Of a DNA stretch of 43,191 bases, positions 33,659 through 42,525 are shown in pieces. Position 1 is the stretch's first letter. Each line of letters opens with the position of its first letter. The notes below the pieces were generated by a model that made no database searches, had not been told where the DNA came from, and saw nothing but the letters and a program-made list of their open reading frames with translations. Origin of the DNA: Phormidium tenue FACHB-886 (GTDB lineage: Bacteria > Cyanobacteriota > Cyanobacteriia > Elainellales > Elainellaceae); the NCBI RefSeq assembly GCF_014764505.1, contig NZ_JACXWX010000039.1, positions 1 through 43,191 on the forward strand, written 5' to 3'. A program made the position numbers and the translations under genes.

Positions 33659-36196
33659 ATGGGCAAGCGACAAGAGCTTTTGATTAATTTATCGCTGGTT
33701 GGATTAGTTGTACTACTGGTTCAACCAGCTCGGGCACAAAGCCCGATCTCCGTGAATTCTTCTGTAACAGACATCTCCGCTCAGGAAGGCAATCCTCAAG
33801 AAGCCCTTTTGCTGACTGAATTGGATCAACCTACGACCACAGTTGCAGAATGGATTGCCCAGCTACAAATTGAAATTACTGAGGTACAGCTCAACCCAAC
33901 TGATGCAGGGCTAGAACTGGTCTTAACTGCGACTGGAGGAGAATTACCTCCTGCTGCAACGTCTGTTGTTGGCAATGCTCTGATCGCTGACATTCCTGAC
34001 GCTGTACTAAACCTGCCTGATGGCAATGAATTTCAAGAACTTGCCCCTGCTGAAGGAATTGCCGCTGTTGCAATTAGCCCAAGAGGAACCGGGATTCGAG
34101 TTGTGATCACGGGAACCAGTGCTCCGCCTGCTGCTGAAGTCAGAACAGATTCGCGATCGCTACTTCTTAGCATTATGCCTGGAACAGCCGCCGCCACAAA
34201 CCCGCAGGAGGGACTGCAGATCCTTGTGACAGGAGAACAAAACGATCGCTACTACGCGCCGGAGGCAACCACCGCAACACGTACCGATACACCGATTCGA
34301 GACATTCCAGCATCTATTCAAGTAATACCGCAGCAGGTTCTTGAAGATCAGGCAATTGTAGAATACCGTGATGCCCTAGAAAATATCGGTGGTATTACCC
34401 TGGATGGGCAGTATGGTGGTACGGATGCCGGATCAATTATTATTCGCGGTTTCTCGCAGGATACTAACTTTAGAGATGGATTTCGCAACAACAACTTTTA
34501 CTCCATTTCTGAAACAGCCAATATTCAGCAGGTTGAGGTACTGCGAGGTCCAGCTTCTATTTTGTATGGATTGACCCAGCCAGGCGGAATTGTGAATCTC
34601 GTTACTGAGCCACCACTGAGCGATCCCTACTACTCGTTTCAATTCACAGGTGGGCAATTTAGCTTTTACCGACCAGAGATTGATATTTCCGGACCCCTTA
34701 CCCAGGATGAGAGCCTGTTATATCGATTCAACCTGGCATACCAAAATTCGGGTAGTTTTCGAGATTTTGTCAACGACGAGCGATTCTTCGTCGCACCTGT
34801 TTTGCAGTGGAATATCAGTGACAACACAACTCTGACTCTAGAGGGTGAATATCTTTATGATGATCCTGTATTCGATCGTGGTCTTACGGCGTTAAGTAAT
34901 GGTTCTTTGGTATTACCCATCGATCGCTTTCTAGGCTATCCTCAGCTAGATGAATTTTATGCAGAGCAGTACCGTATCGGCTATCGCTTTGAGCATGAAT
35001 TTAGTGAGAATTGGCGTTTTCGCAATGCTGGTTCTATCCTTTCAGTTTGGCAAGGGGGGACAAAGACAGACCTTAATGGTGAGCTAGTTGATAACCAATT
35101 TTTGCCAAGAGAACTACGAGATGATGAATCGCGGTGGGAGAACTATGGCATTCAAGCCGAAGTGATTGGTGAATTCAATACTGGATTGATCGAACATCAG
35201 CTTTTGATTGGGATAGATGCTAGTCGTTTTACAAACTCCTACACTGCAGAAGCAGCAGATTTAACACCTATCGATATCTTTAACCCTGATTACGATATCC
35301 CGATTCCCGATGATTTGGCTGTTAGCTATTACCAAACGCTATTCACAAACGATGTCGGCATTTACGTTCAAGACCAGATCGACCTTTTAGACAACGTGCA
35401 TCTTTTGATGGGAGGACGATTAGATTTTGTCGATCAATATCAGAACTCATTTGGCGCTATCTCTGAGCAGTCCGATACTGCATTTAGCCCTCGGCTTGGA
35501 ATTGTTTATCAGCCGATCGAACCGCTATCTCTTTATGCCAGCTTCAGCCGCTCCTTCCTGCCTGTGTTTGGTCGTTCTATAAGTGGAGAGGCGTTTGAAC
35601 CAGAGCGGGGCACACAGTATGAAGTGGGCGTTAAGGCAGACATTGATGAGAGGGTTTCTTTAACTCTGGCTGCCTATCACCTGACCAAAACAAACGTTTT
35701 AACCGCCGATCCCAACGAACCTGACTTTTCGATTCAGGTGGGCGAACAGCGCAGCCGGGGAATTGAGTTTAATGCGAGCGGAGAGATCTTGCCAGGATGG
35801 AATGTGATTGCTTCATATGCCTATACGGATGCTGAAATTACAGAAGATAATATTCTTCCGGAGGGCAGCCGGTTAGCAAACGTGGCAGAACACACTGCAA
35901 GTATATGGACGACCTATGAAATTCAGGAGGGTGATTTTCAGGGATTAGGCTTTGGCTTGGGACTGTTTTTTGTGGACGATCGCCCAGGTTATGCTGGCTC
36001 TGATCCAGAGAATTTTGAGTTGCCCAGCTATCTCCGAGCCGATGCTGCAATTTATTATCGCCGCGACAACTGGAGGATGCAAATTAATGTAGATAACCTA
36101 TTTGATGTGGAATATTACGAAACCCATCAAGGCGCAGATATTGTTTATCCAGGAGCGCCAATTAATGTCAGAGCAACGGTTTCCTACACGTTCTAA
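33659..36196 (+). CDS. TonB-dependent siderophore receptor with AMIN domain, 2
   Basis: 845 aa. Signal peptide ending about residue 27 (VQPARAQS), AMIN domain (about 60-170: VAEWIAQLQIEITEVQLNPT to LLLSIMPGTA), TonB-box-like LQILVTGEQN, plug (IRDIPASIQVIPQQVLEDQA, IIIRGFSQDTNFRDGFRNNN, VEVLRGPASILYGLTQPGG), barrel to C-terminal Phe (VRATVSYTF). Collinear with receptor 1 through its whole length and clearly a paralogue; the loops differ, so the ligand may differ. GTGAGG before the start. Followed 15 bases later by the third binding protein. Confidence 0.95.
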   Translation: MGKRQELLINLSLVGLVVLLVQPARAQSPISVNSSVTDISAQEGNPQEALLLTELDQPTTTVAEWIAQLQIEITEVQLNPTDAGLELVLTATGGELPPAATSVVGNALIADIPDAVLNLPDGNEFQELAPAEGIAAVAISPRGTGIRVVITGTSAPPAAEVRTDSRSLLLSIMPGTAAATNPQEGLQILVTGEQNDRYYAPEATTATRTDTPIRDIPASIQVIPQQVLEDQAIVEYRDALENIGGITLDGQYGGTDAGSIIIRGFSQDTNFRDGFRNNNFYSISETANIQQVEVLRGPASILYGLTQPGGIVNLVTEPPLSDPYYSFQFTGGQFSFYRPEIDISGPLTQDESLLYRFNLAYQNSGSFRDFVNDERFFVAPVLQWNISDNTTLTLEGEYLYDDPVFDRGLTALSNGSLVLPIDRFLGYPQLDEFYAEQYRIGYRFEHEFSENWRFRNAGSILSVWQGGTKTDLNGELVDNQFLPRELRDDESRWENYGIQAEVIGEFNTGLIEHQLLIGIDASRFTNSYTAEAADLTPIDIFNPDYDIPIPDDLAVSYYQTLFTNDVGIYVQDQIDLLDNVHLLMGGRLDFVDQYQNSFGAISEQSDTAFSPRLGIVYQPIEPLSLYASFSRSFLPVFGRSISGEAFEPERGTQYEVGVKADIDERVSLTLAAYHLTKTNVLTADPNEPDFSIQVGEQRSRGIEFNASGEILPGWNVIASYAYTDAEITEDNILPEGSRLANVAEHTASIWTTYEIQEGDFQGLGFGLGLFFVDDRPGYAGSDPENFELPSYLRADAAIYYRRDNWRMQINVDNLFDVEYYETHQGADIVYPGAPINVRATVSYTF

Positions 36197-36211
36197 TTAG
36201 GAGAAATAACT

Positions 36212-37276
36212 GTGAGAACTCGACGAGGATGGAATTGGCTTAGACGATCGCTGCTGATCTGCATAGCATTTGCGCTGGTAACAGCTTGCCAAAATTCCGG
36301 TTCTCACAATCTGCCTGTTAACCGTATTGGAGTAACTCAATCGATCGAATCTTCTGCGTCCTGTCGTACTGTATCTCATGAAATGGGCAAAACTGAGATC
36401 TGTGGACAACCTGAACGAGTTGCGGCGCTCAGTCCCCATATTCTTGATTCCATTCTGGCACTGGGAAAACAGCCTGTTGCTTATGCCGAAGTAACTGCAT
36501 TGAACCTGGAAAAATTTGACAATCCAAGCCAGCAGATTCCCTATCTAGGCGATCGCGTTACAACGCAACCAGTGAACTTGGGCGATCGAAAAAATCCATC
36601 TTTGGAGAAACTAGCGCTCGTCAAACCCGACTTAATTTTGGGTGAGAATTGGACGAGCCAAAGCCAATATGAATTGTTGAGCCAAATCGCACCAACTTTG
36701 TTGTTTACTGATACAAAAGACAATGAGCAAGTCTGGTTTCATGATATTCAACCAATTGCTAGAGCGCTCGATCGGGCACAAGAAGCTGAACAGTTACTAG
36801 TTGCCCATGCTGAACAATTAAAAGCTGTTCGATCGCAATTAAAGCCTGTCGCTGATGCTTATCCCAACGTTTTAATTCTGGCAATTAACACACTTATGAA
36901 TGATGTGGCGATCGCTGCTGATAGTACTGCTGGGCGTTTGTTGGAAGAAATCGGATTTCGTCTGGTTTTTCCTGAACCTGCTCCAGCAGGAGAGACGCGA
37001 TGGATGCAAACTTCCCTAGAACTATTACCCACCCTGAGTGCCGATATTGTTTTAGTAATCGCCTGGAATTATTCCGATCCTTATAATCCTAAAGACCAGC
37101 TTAAAACTAAATGGAACCAAAACCCTATTCTACAGAACGTTCCAGCTTCTCAATCCGGTCGAGTTTTCTTTGTAGACTATCAGCTCTGGGGTAGTGTTAC
37201 CCGTGGACCAATTACAGATGAACTGATTCTAAAGCAGCTACCTGAAATGCTTCTACCACTATTACCTAACAGTTGA
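36212..37276 (+). CDS. Fe-siderophore binding lipoprotein (FecB/FhuD-like) 3
   Basis: 354 aa from GTG 36212, with TAGGAG eight bases upstream. Lipobox VTAC (Cys about 26). Fold signatures GQPERVAALSPHILDSILAL, YLGDRVTTQPVNLGDRKNPS, LVKPDLILGENWTSQSQYEL, PTLLFTDTKDNEQVWFHDIQ and VFFVDYQLWGSVTRGP. Probably the partner of receptor 2. It ends two bases before the MFS start codon, so the two are tightly coupled. Confidence 0.92.
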   Translation: MRTRRGWNWLRRSLLICIAFALVTACQNSGSHNLPVNRIGVTQSIESSASCRTVSHEMGKTEICGQPERVAALSPHILDSILALGKQPVAYAEVTALNLEKFDNPSQQIPYLGDRVTTQPVNLGDRKNPSLEKLALVKPDLILGENWTSQSQYELLSQIAPTLLFTDTKDNEQVWFHDIQPIARALDRAQEAEQLLVAHAEQLKAVRSQLKPVADAYPNVLILAINTLMNDVAIAADSTAGRLLEEIGFRLVFPEPAPAGETRWMQTSLELLPTLSADIVLVIAWNYSDPYNPKDQLKTKWNQNPILQNVPASQSGRVFFVDYQLWGSVTRGPITDELILKQLPEMLLPLLPNS

Positions 37277-37278
37277 TA

Positions 37279-38541
37279 ATGCGAACATTCACCATTATCT
37301 GGTTTGGTCAGCTAGTGTCCACCATTGGCAGCTATATGACCGAGTTTGCCCTCATTCTCTGGGCATGGCATCTAACGGGGTCAGCAACGGCATTAGCACT
37401 GGTTGGGTTCTCCTCACAGCTTCTACGCATTCCCATTACGTTGATTGCCGGAATCATTATCGATCGATACAACCGTAAGTATTTAATGATATTGGGCGAT
37501 ACGATCGCTGCCCTCTCGACGGTTTGCATTGGGTTACTTTATGTTACTCAGAGTCTGCAAATCTGGCACTTATATGTGGTAGCAGCCGTGAGCGGTGGAT
37601 TTGGGCAAATCCAGCGATTGGCCTATTCCACGTCCATTACTTTGATTGTGCCGAAGCAGAACTATACCCGTGCCAACAGTATGGATTCTGCAGTTCATTA
37701 CGGCTCTGTCATTGTTGCCCCTGCCTTAGCGGGAGCCCTGTACCCACTGATTGATACGCCAGGGATCTTACTGATTGATTTAATCACCTTTGGAATCGCG
37801 ATCGCCACCCTTCTCTTTGTTTCTATTCCCCAGCCACAGCTAAATTTAGAGACAGACGCAGAAACCATTATACAAAAGCTAACCTTTGGCATTCGCTACG
37901 TATGGAGACATTTGGGATTTCGATCGTTGTTAATTATTACAAGCCTCTTCTGGTTTGCTCATGACTTGGGTGGAGCCCTGTACGAGCCGATGATTCTAGC
38001 TCGTACCAATGGCAGTGCTCAAGTTCTGGGAGGCGTTGCTTCAGCCGCTGGAATTGGAGGCGTGACTGGAGCAATTATCCTCAGTGCCTGGGGTGGACCC
38101 AAACGAAGAATTCATGGAATGCTAGCCGGGTTTGTAGGAGCAGGTTTGAGTAAGACAATATTCGGCTTGGGGCAGGTTCCACTGGTTTGGATTCCTGCTC
38201 AGTTCTGCTCATCCTTAAATTTTCCGCTGTTAGGCAGCTCAGAAACCGCAATTTGGATGGAAAAAATTGCGCCAGAAATTCAAGGGCGGGTGTTTGCAGC
38301 CAATGCGCTCGTTGTGCAAATTGTCAGCGCGATCGCCCCTCTTATTGCTGGACCTCTTGCCGATCAGGTGTTTGAACCAGCTCTGCAACAAAATGATCAA
38401 TTTGCTTCCTTACTTCGCCCCTTTATCGGCACCGGCGCAGGTTCAGGCTTTTCACTGCTATACATTTTAACTTCTGTGAGTTTAGCCTTGATTGGTATAG
38501 CGGGATGCTTGTTGCCGGCACTACAGCAAGTTGAAGACTAA
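37279..38541 (+). CDS. MFS transporter (DHA3/EntS-like)
   Basis: 420 aa, about 12 TM segments, from ATG 37279; the frame could begin at a TTG two codons before. Motif A-type loop GIIIDRYNRKYLMILGD (about 58-74) and WFGQLVSTIGSYMTEFALIL at the start, as in MFS_3 (EntS-like) siderophore exporters. In this locus it could export apo-siderophore or its fragments, or recycle them; import is less likely. Last gene of the + locus; it converges on an alpha/beta hydrolase with a 16-base gap. Confidence 0.9.
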   Translation: MRTFTIIWFGQLVSTIGSYMTEFALILWAWHLTGSATALALVGFSSQLLRIPITLIAGIIIDRYNRKYLMILGDTIAALSTVCIGLLYVTQSLQIWHLYVVAAVSGGFGQIQRLAYSTSITLIVPKQNYTRANSMDSAVHYGSVIVAPALAGALYPLIDTPGILLIDLITFGIAIATLLFVSIPQPQLNLETDAETIIQKLTFGIRYVWRHLGFRSLLIITSLFWFAHDLGGALYEPMILARTNGSAQVLGGVASAAGIGGVTGAIILSAWGGPKRRIHGMLAGFVGAGLSKTIFGLGQVPLVWIPAQFCSSLNFPLLGSSETAIWMEKIAPEIQGRVFAANALVVQIVSAIAPLIAGPLADQVFEPALQQNDQFASLLRPFIGTGAGSGFSLLYILTSVSLALIGIAGCLLPALQQVED

Positions 38542-38557
38542 TTTTCTTTCAAAAACC

Positions 38558-39391
38558 CTATTCCTGAGCCGATTGTAAGGGGGATTGCCTGTGCTGCGCT
38601 AGAAAATCCAGTATTACTCTCGCCGCAGCATCTGCTGACTCCACGATGAGGGCATGACCCCCCTGAAGGATAGCTAGTTCAGCCTTTGGAATACCTTGAG
38701 CTAGTTGCTCAGAAAATCTGATAGGAGTAACAAGATCCTCCTGACCCACCACCACAAGGGTAGGGCAATCAATGTCTGCAAGGCGATCGCTGCTATCACT
38801 GCCAAGAATGGCTCGGCTTTGATGATATAGCCCATGCGGAGTCGGCGGAAACGGCTGATTCTCGATCAGGTGGAGCAGTTGTTCTACTGCCCCTGGAGCC
38901 AAGTAAAATGCATCGCTAAACAGCCAGGGCAACAAAACCTTCTGATAAAGTACCCCCTCCAATTTTTGTGTCAAGTCGCCGAACAGCTCGATCAGCGAAT
39001 TGAATTTGCTATCCCCGCTTGCCCAAGACGAGAGAAGGATCAAACTTTGGATCTTGTCTGAATGGGCCAGAGCCAACTGTTGGGCAATCTGTCCCCCCAT
39101 TGAGTGGCCAGCCACATGCACTTTAGAAATCTCTAAGTAATCCAGCAGCGCTGCTGCATCATTTGCCATTTGCTCAATGCTGTAAGGACAGTCTGGCGCA
39201 GAGGTTTGCCCAATTCCTCGGTTGTCAAAGCGAAGCACTCGATACTGCTCAACGAGCAACGGCATCATTGCTGCCCAAGTCGAACTGTCACTATCAAACC
39301 CTGCGACTAACAGTAACGGCTCGTTTTCCCTGGAACCGTGAATTGTGTAGAACAAATCAATTCCATTCACTTGAATGACTGACACAGTCAA
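38558..39391 (-). CDS. Alpha/beta hydrolase
   Basis: 277 aa, cytosolic. Typical core: GSRENEPLLLVAGFDSDSST, RVLRFDNRGIGQTSAPD, nucleophile Ser97 in AGHSMGGQ, then acid Asp in VVGQEDLVTPI and His in LQGGHALIVE. The whole resembles 3-oxoadipate enol-lactonase/menaquinone-MenH-type esterases. It faces the siderophore locus, so a role in hydrolysing siderophore esters is conceivable but unproven. GAGGAGACTTG upstream of ATG 39391. Confidence 0.88.
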   Translation of the reverse strand: MTVSVIQVNGIDLFYTIHGSRENEPLLLVAGFDSDSSTWAAMMPLLVEQYRVLRFDNRGIGQTSAPDCPYSIEQMANDAAALLDYLEISKVHVAGHSMGGQIAQQLALAHSDKIQSLILLSSWASGDSKFNSLIELFGDLTQKLEGVLYQKVLLPWLFSDAFYLAPGAVEQLLHLIENQPFPPTPHGLYHQSRAILGSDSSDRLADIDCPTLVVVGQEDLVTPIRFSEQLAQGIPKAELAILQGGHALIVESADAAARVILDFLAQHRQSPLQSAQE

Positions 39392-39427
39392 GTCTCCTCA
39401 ATCTTGCTGAGCATCACTATCTTCTTG

Positions 39428-39499
39428 TATAGCGCTACGCGCTTAAATTAAAATTCTTTTTATATAAAAGTTGTCCTGAGGTATGCGCGTAGCGTTACA
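39428..39499. repeat. Nested palindromic element, copy B (core lost)
   Basis: TATAGCGCTACGCGCTTAAA then TTAAAATTCTTTTTATATAAAAG aligns with the left end, spacer and arm of copy A; the right end GTATGCGCGTAGCGTTA is its inverted counterpart. The GC core hairpin is missing, as if deleted. Terminal inverted repeats are TATAGCGCTACGCGC-like. Confidence 0.6.
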
Positions 39500-39612
39500 C
39501 AGCCAGCAGTAGGCTGTGGGTTGAGGCAAAGACACGCCTAGCGTTAGGCACCCCTATGCAGTGTAAGCCAGCTGGAGAGCGAATTAATGCTTGAAAGTGC
39601 TCAATTGGCAAA

Positions 39613-39714
39613 TGTATGAGCGTGCAGGATTAGAATTTTCTTATGTAAAAACCCCGCATTGCGGGGTTTTTACATAAGAAAATTATCTCAACGTATGCAT
39701 GTAGTGCCATACTG
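39613..39714. repeat. Nested palindromic element, copy C
   Basis: The core palindrome has 24-nt perfect arms at 39634-39657 and 39661-39684 (AATTTTCTTATGTAAAAACC plus CCGC), loop ATT. The outer right end, read on - , is TATGGCACTACATGCATACG, matching the left end of copy A (TACGGCACTACGTGC). Same architecture as copy A with compensated base changes in the stem (GCCCCGC to ACCCCGC on both arms). Confidence 0.8.
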
Positions 39715-39923
39715 CTTTACCAAGACGATCGAGGGAGTTAGAAGTCAATCAACCTGACTAGAACCAGCCTAACCTACGTGTTCTAATTAACAGCAGAGCA
39801 GACCTGAACGTAAAAGCAATATAGCTAAGATGCTTTTTCATATTGAATTTTGAGCACTGCTAAACTGACGCACGACTGTTGAAAAGGTTCCCCTAAACTA
39901 CAGCGCTTGGCGCTGAAACAAAA

Positions 39924-39976
39924 CCAAATTATTTTCTGAAAACTGCGTTGCGTGAGCTGTTCAAAAAATAATTTGG
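39924..39976. repeat. Inverted repeat E, 17-nt arms
   Basis: CCAAATTATTTTCTGAA at 39924-39940 pairs with the reverse complement at 39960-39976, one mismatch, 19-nt loop. Unrelated in sequence to copies A-C. A small CAGCGC-TTG-GCGCTG hairpin lies just before at 39901-39915. Confidence 0.65.
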
Positions 39977-40570
39977 AGTCTATTCAAGCAAAAACTATTG
40001 TAGCCACCGTTGGAGGTGAAGGCAGCTACACACTGCGCCGCCGCCACTTTTTTGGAGCTAATGTTTTACTGTGGTTTGCGCATCAAATGAGTTTAACTAT
40101 TGCCAATCTATCTGAATCTGTTAGACTATGGGGCGAACAGGAACAATGCTAAGCAGCGCTAAGCTATTGTACCTAGCTCGTCGGATCAGCGACATCATTG
40201 CGGCTCTTTCTTTGTCACGGTTCTGCATTTACCACCTCTCAGTTCACCAAGTTCCTGACACCGCTGATATAGTCGTTACCTGCCTTTAGAGGCTCTCATC
40301 ACTGTAAGAATGTAGAATCTCTACCTCCTGAAACCAAAAGCGTTCTCACTCCTAAACCTAATTTCCATCGAATCAATCGATGGTTGTCCTAATATTTGCC
40401 AACCCTTAGCGATCGCTTTGAGGTGTTTTCCTTTGAGCTAACAGTTGTCATCTCAACCGTTGTTGAGCAGAAATTTTTCTGCTTGAAAACAACCGAAGCT
40501 TGAGTAGCGATTTCTGATAGTTCCATCTGGTCACTTTCTAACTCACAGCTTGAAAAGGTAAGAAGCTACC
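39977..40570. other. Intergenic region before the CHRD gene
   Basis: About 590 bases with no convincing gene. A short + frame from 39952 to 40152 starts with GTG and lacks a recognised family or ribosome site. The 120 bases before 40571 probably hold the promoter and leader of the CHRD gene. Confidence 0.5.
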
Positions 40571-41560
40571 ATGTCACCCAGCAAAGACCCAAATCACACT
40601 CACTCCACCCCCAACCAAGTTTCTACTTCCTCTCCTGTTTCTCGAACTGCTAACATTATTCCGCTATCTGCTTCGCTTACAGGTACTCAGGAAGTTCCAC
40701 CCAATACCTCTAGAGCAAGAGGATCTTCTTCATTGGCATTGAATGCGGCGGGCAATGCGCTCAGCTACAGCCTTACAGTGTCTGGAGTTGATTTTGGTCG
40801 AGTTTTGGGAACAGCACCATTTACTCCAGATACCGGTGACGATGTTACCTTGATTCACATCCATGATGGCGATCGCGGTGTCAATGGTCCTGTTGCGCTT
40901 AGCCTGTTTCAAGCTGGAGCGGCTAACCAGGATGCAGACGATTTTAAGATCGTACGTAATGCCGACAGCTCTGTGACGCTATCGGGCATTTGGGAGCAAA
41001 GCGATACCACAACTCTGCCGCTCAGTAACTTTGTAAACGAGATCCGCAGCGCATCTGCTAATCAGGACGTTGGTCTTTACTGGAACGTTCACACAACCCG
41101 CAACCCAGGGGGTGAAGTTCGAGGACAACTTCAGGCTTCACAGCAACAAGCCGGCTCTACGGATGCCCTTACAGGCAGCAAAGGAAATGACAGATTGGTG
41201 GGCACAGGCGGAAACGATGTAATGAAGGGATTAGCTGGAAACGACACCATTCGAGGACTGGGTGGAAACGATAGAATTGATGGGGGTATTGGCAGAGACA
41301 GGATCGATGGTGGGGGAGGCACAAATACCTTAACAGGCAAAGGGGGTGCCGATGTGTTTGTGATGAGACAAGGAAACGGACTCAACATTATTAGAGACTT
41401 TAAAGCCAACGATCGGATGGATCTGGTAAACGATTTAGAGTTTGAAAACCTAACTGTTTCTCAGCAAGGTCGTAACACCGTAATTCTAGATGGACAAGAT
41501 CAGCTAGCCCGTCTAATTGGTGTACAGGCTAATAGCATTACAGCCTCGGTCTTTGTCTAG
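40571..41560 (+). CDS. CHRD-domain protein with RTX calcium-binding repeats
   Basis: 329 aa. A CHRD domain (about 32-190: SLTGTQEVPPNTSRARGSSS, LNAAGNALSYSLTVSGVDF, VTLIHIHDGDRGVNGPVALS, LYWNVHTTRNPGGEVRGQL) is followed by RTX nonapeptides (about 197-260: GSKGNDRLVGTGGNDVMKGL, AGNDTIRGLGGNDRIDGGIG) and a C-terminal VFVMRQGNGLNIIRDFKAND tail. RTX repeats predict Ca2+-dependent folding outside the cell and secretion by a type I system. No N-terminal signal peptide, consistent with that. Cell-surface or extracellular matrix role; CHRD function in bacteria is not established. ATG, with AAGGT upstream. Confidence 0.88.
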   Translation: MSPSKDPNHTHSTPNQVSTSSPVSRTANIIPLSASLTGTQEVPPNTSRARGSSSLALNAAGNALSYSLTVSGVDFGRVLGTAPFTPDTGDDVTLIHIHDGDRGVNGPVALSLFQAGAANQDADDFKIVRNADSSVTLSGIWEQSDTTTLPLSNFVNEIRSASANQDVGLYWNVHTTRNPGGEVRGQLQASQQQAGSTDALTGSKGNDRLVGTGGNDVMKGLAGNDTIRGLGGNDRIDGGIGRDRIDGGGGTNTLTGKGGADVFVMRQGNGLNIIRDFKANDRMDLVNDLEFENLTVSQQGRNTVILDGQDQLARLIGVQANSITASVFV

Positions 41561-41595
41561 AACCGTTCAATTGAACGATTATCTTGATATATCAA

Positions 41596-41646
41596 AAATA
41601 TTCTGTATGAAAATTCTGCATAGCAGAATTCTCATACAGAATATTT
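41596..41646. repeat. Palindrome D, 24-nt arms (probable terminator or repeat element)
   Basis: AAATATTCTGTATGAAAATT then CTGC at 41596-41619, loop ATA, inverted arm at 41623-41646 with one mismatch. It starts 36 bases after the CHRD stop. The following TTCTAACGCACGTAT resembles the tails of copies A and C (TAACGTAAGTGCG, CAACGTATGCATG). It may be a more distant member of that family. Confidence 0.7.
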
Positions 41647-41754
41647 GTTCTAACGCACGTATCCTATCAAAAGAACGGGGACTTGCTGTATCTACTAAAT
41701 AATTGACGATCATCCGAAGCTAAACCATAGTTGAATGGTGCAGCAGGTGCGCTT

Positions 41755-41851
41755 ATATTGGCACGGATATATTGGCACGGATATATTGGCACGGATATAT
41801 TGGCACGGATATATTGGCACGGGCGGCATGTCTCCCGGTGCCAATATATCC
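41755..41851. repeat. 14-bp tandem repeat with inverted copy
   Basis: ATATTGGCACGGAT is repeated nearly five times from 41755 to 41822 without a mismatch until the last unit. At 41837-41851, GGTGCCAATATATCC is an inverted copy of the unit, so the array can fold on itself. The region is not coding. The period is not a multiple of three. Confidence 0.9.
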
Positions 41852-41904
41852 ATGATTTTTGCGGGACAAGGCATTAGAACCATTCTTTATCCGTATAGCG
41901 GTGA

Positions 41905-42441
41905 TTATTTACGCTCCGGTTCATAAACGATCGCCACAACGCCTGAGCTAAACCACTGTGATTTTATCAGCTTCAAAGTTGTGCTGGCGCCCTCGTTAAA
42001 TAGGCGCTTGCCTTCGCCCACAACCACCGGGTAGACAAGCAGCCGATAGCGATCCACCAGATCATGCTGCATGAGCGTTTGCACCAGCGTAGCGCTACCG
42101 TGAACCGTAATGTCCTGACCGTCTTGCTGCTTGAGTTTGGTGATTTCTTCTGCGATATTGTCTTTGATCAGCGTAGAGTTGTTCCACTCCACCCTGTCGA
42201 GTGTGGTTGACACCACGTATTTGCGCACGTTGTTAAAATAATCTGCCCCTTCATCCGTGCTCTCCGGCCAGGCTGCTGCAAACCCTTGGTAGGTCACACG
42301 TCCCAGCAGTAAGGCATCGCTGGCGGACGTCTCTTCGCCTTTAAACTGCGCGATCTCATCATTCCAATAGGGGGCAGTCCAAGCGGGTTCTTCCATAACG
42401 CCATCCAGTGACATGAATTCAGTGACGACGACTTTCCGCAT
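41905..42441 (-). CDS. RibD C-terminal/dihydrofolate-reductase-like protein
   Basis: 178 aa; ATG 42441 chosen because AAGGAG lies five bases before it (a frame to 42525 is longer). RibD_C fold: MRKVVVTEFMSLDGVMEEPA, ALLLGRVTYQGFAAAWP, VSTTLDRVEWNNSTLI, VHGSATLVQTLMQHDLVDRY and YPVVVGEGKRLF. Predicted NADPH-binding reductase; the substrate in this widespread group is not established. It lies 84 bases downstream of the AraC-type gene on the same strand, and such pairs are often co-regulated. Confidence 0.9.
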   Translation of the reverse strand: MRKVVVTEFMSLDGVMEEPAWTAPYWNDEIAQFKGEETSASDALLLGRVTYQGFAAAWPESTDEGADYFNNVRKYVVSTTLDRVEWNNSTLIKDNIAEEITKLKQQDGQDITVHGSATLVQTLMQHDLVDRYRLLVYPVVVGEGKRLFNEGASTTLKLIKSQWFSSGVVAIVYEPERK

Positions 42442-42525
42442 GAGTTCTCCTTTTGCCATTCGCTGTCTATACCGTAATCGTAGTGCGGCAATGAGGACAG
42501 CGTCTTGGAAAAAAACGCAAACCAT

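Noticed and set aside
39952-40152. 66-codon + frame before the CHRD gene
   Set aside because: GTG start without a ribosome site; it begins inside the loop of an inverted repeat and matches no family I know.
41755-41822. CRISPR-like array
   Set aside because: The 14-bp units are directly adjacent without spacers, so it is a simple tandem repeat. No cas genes in the window.
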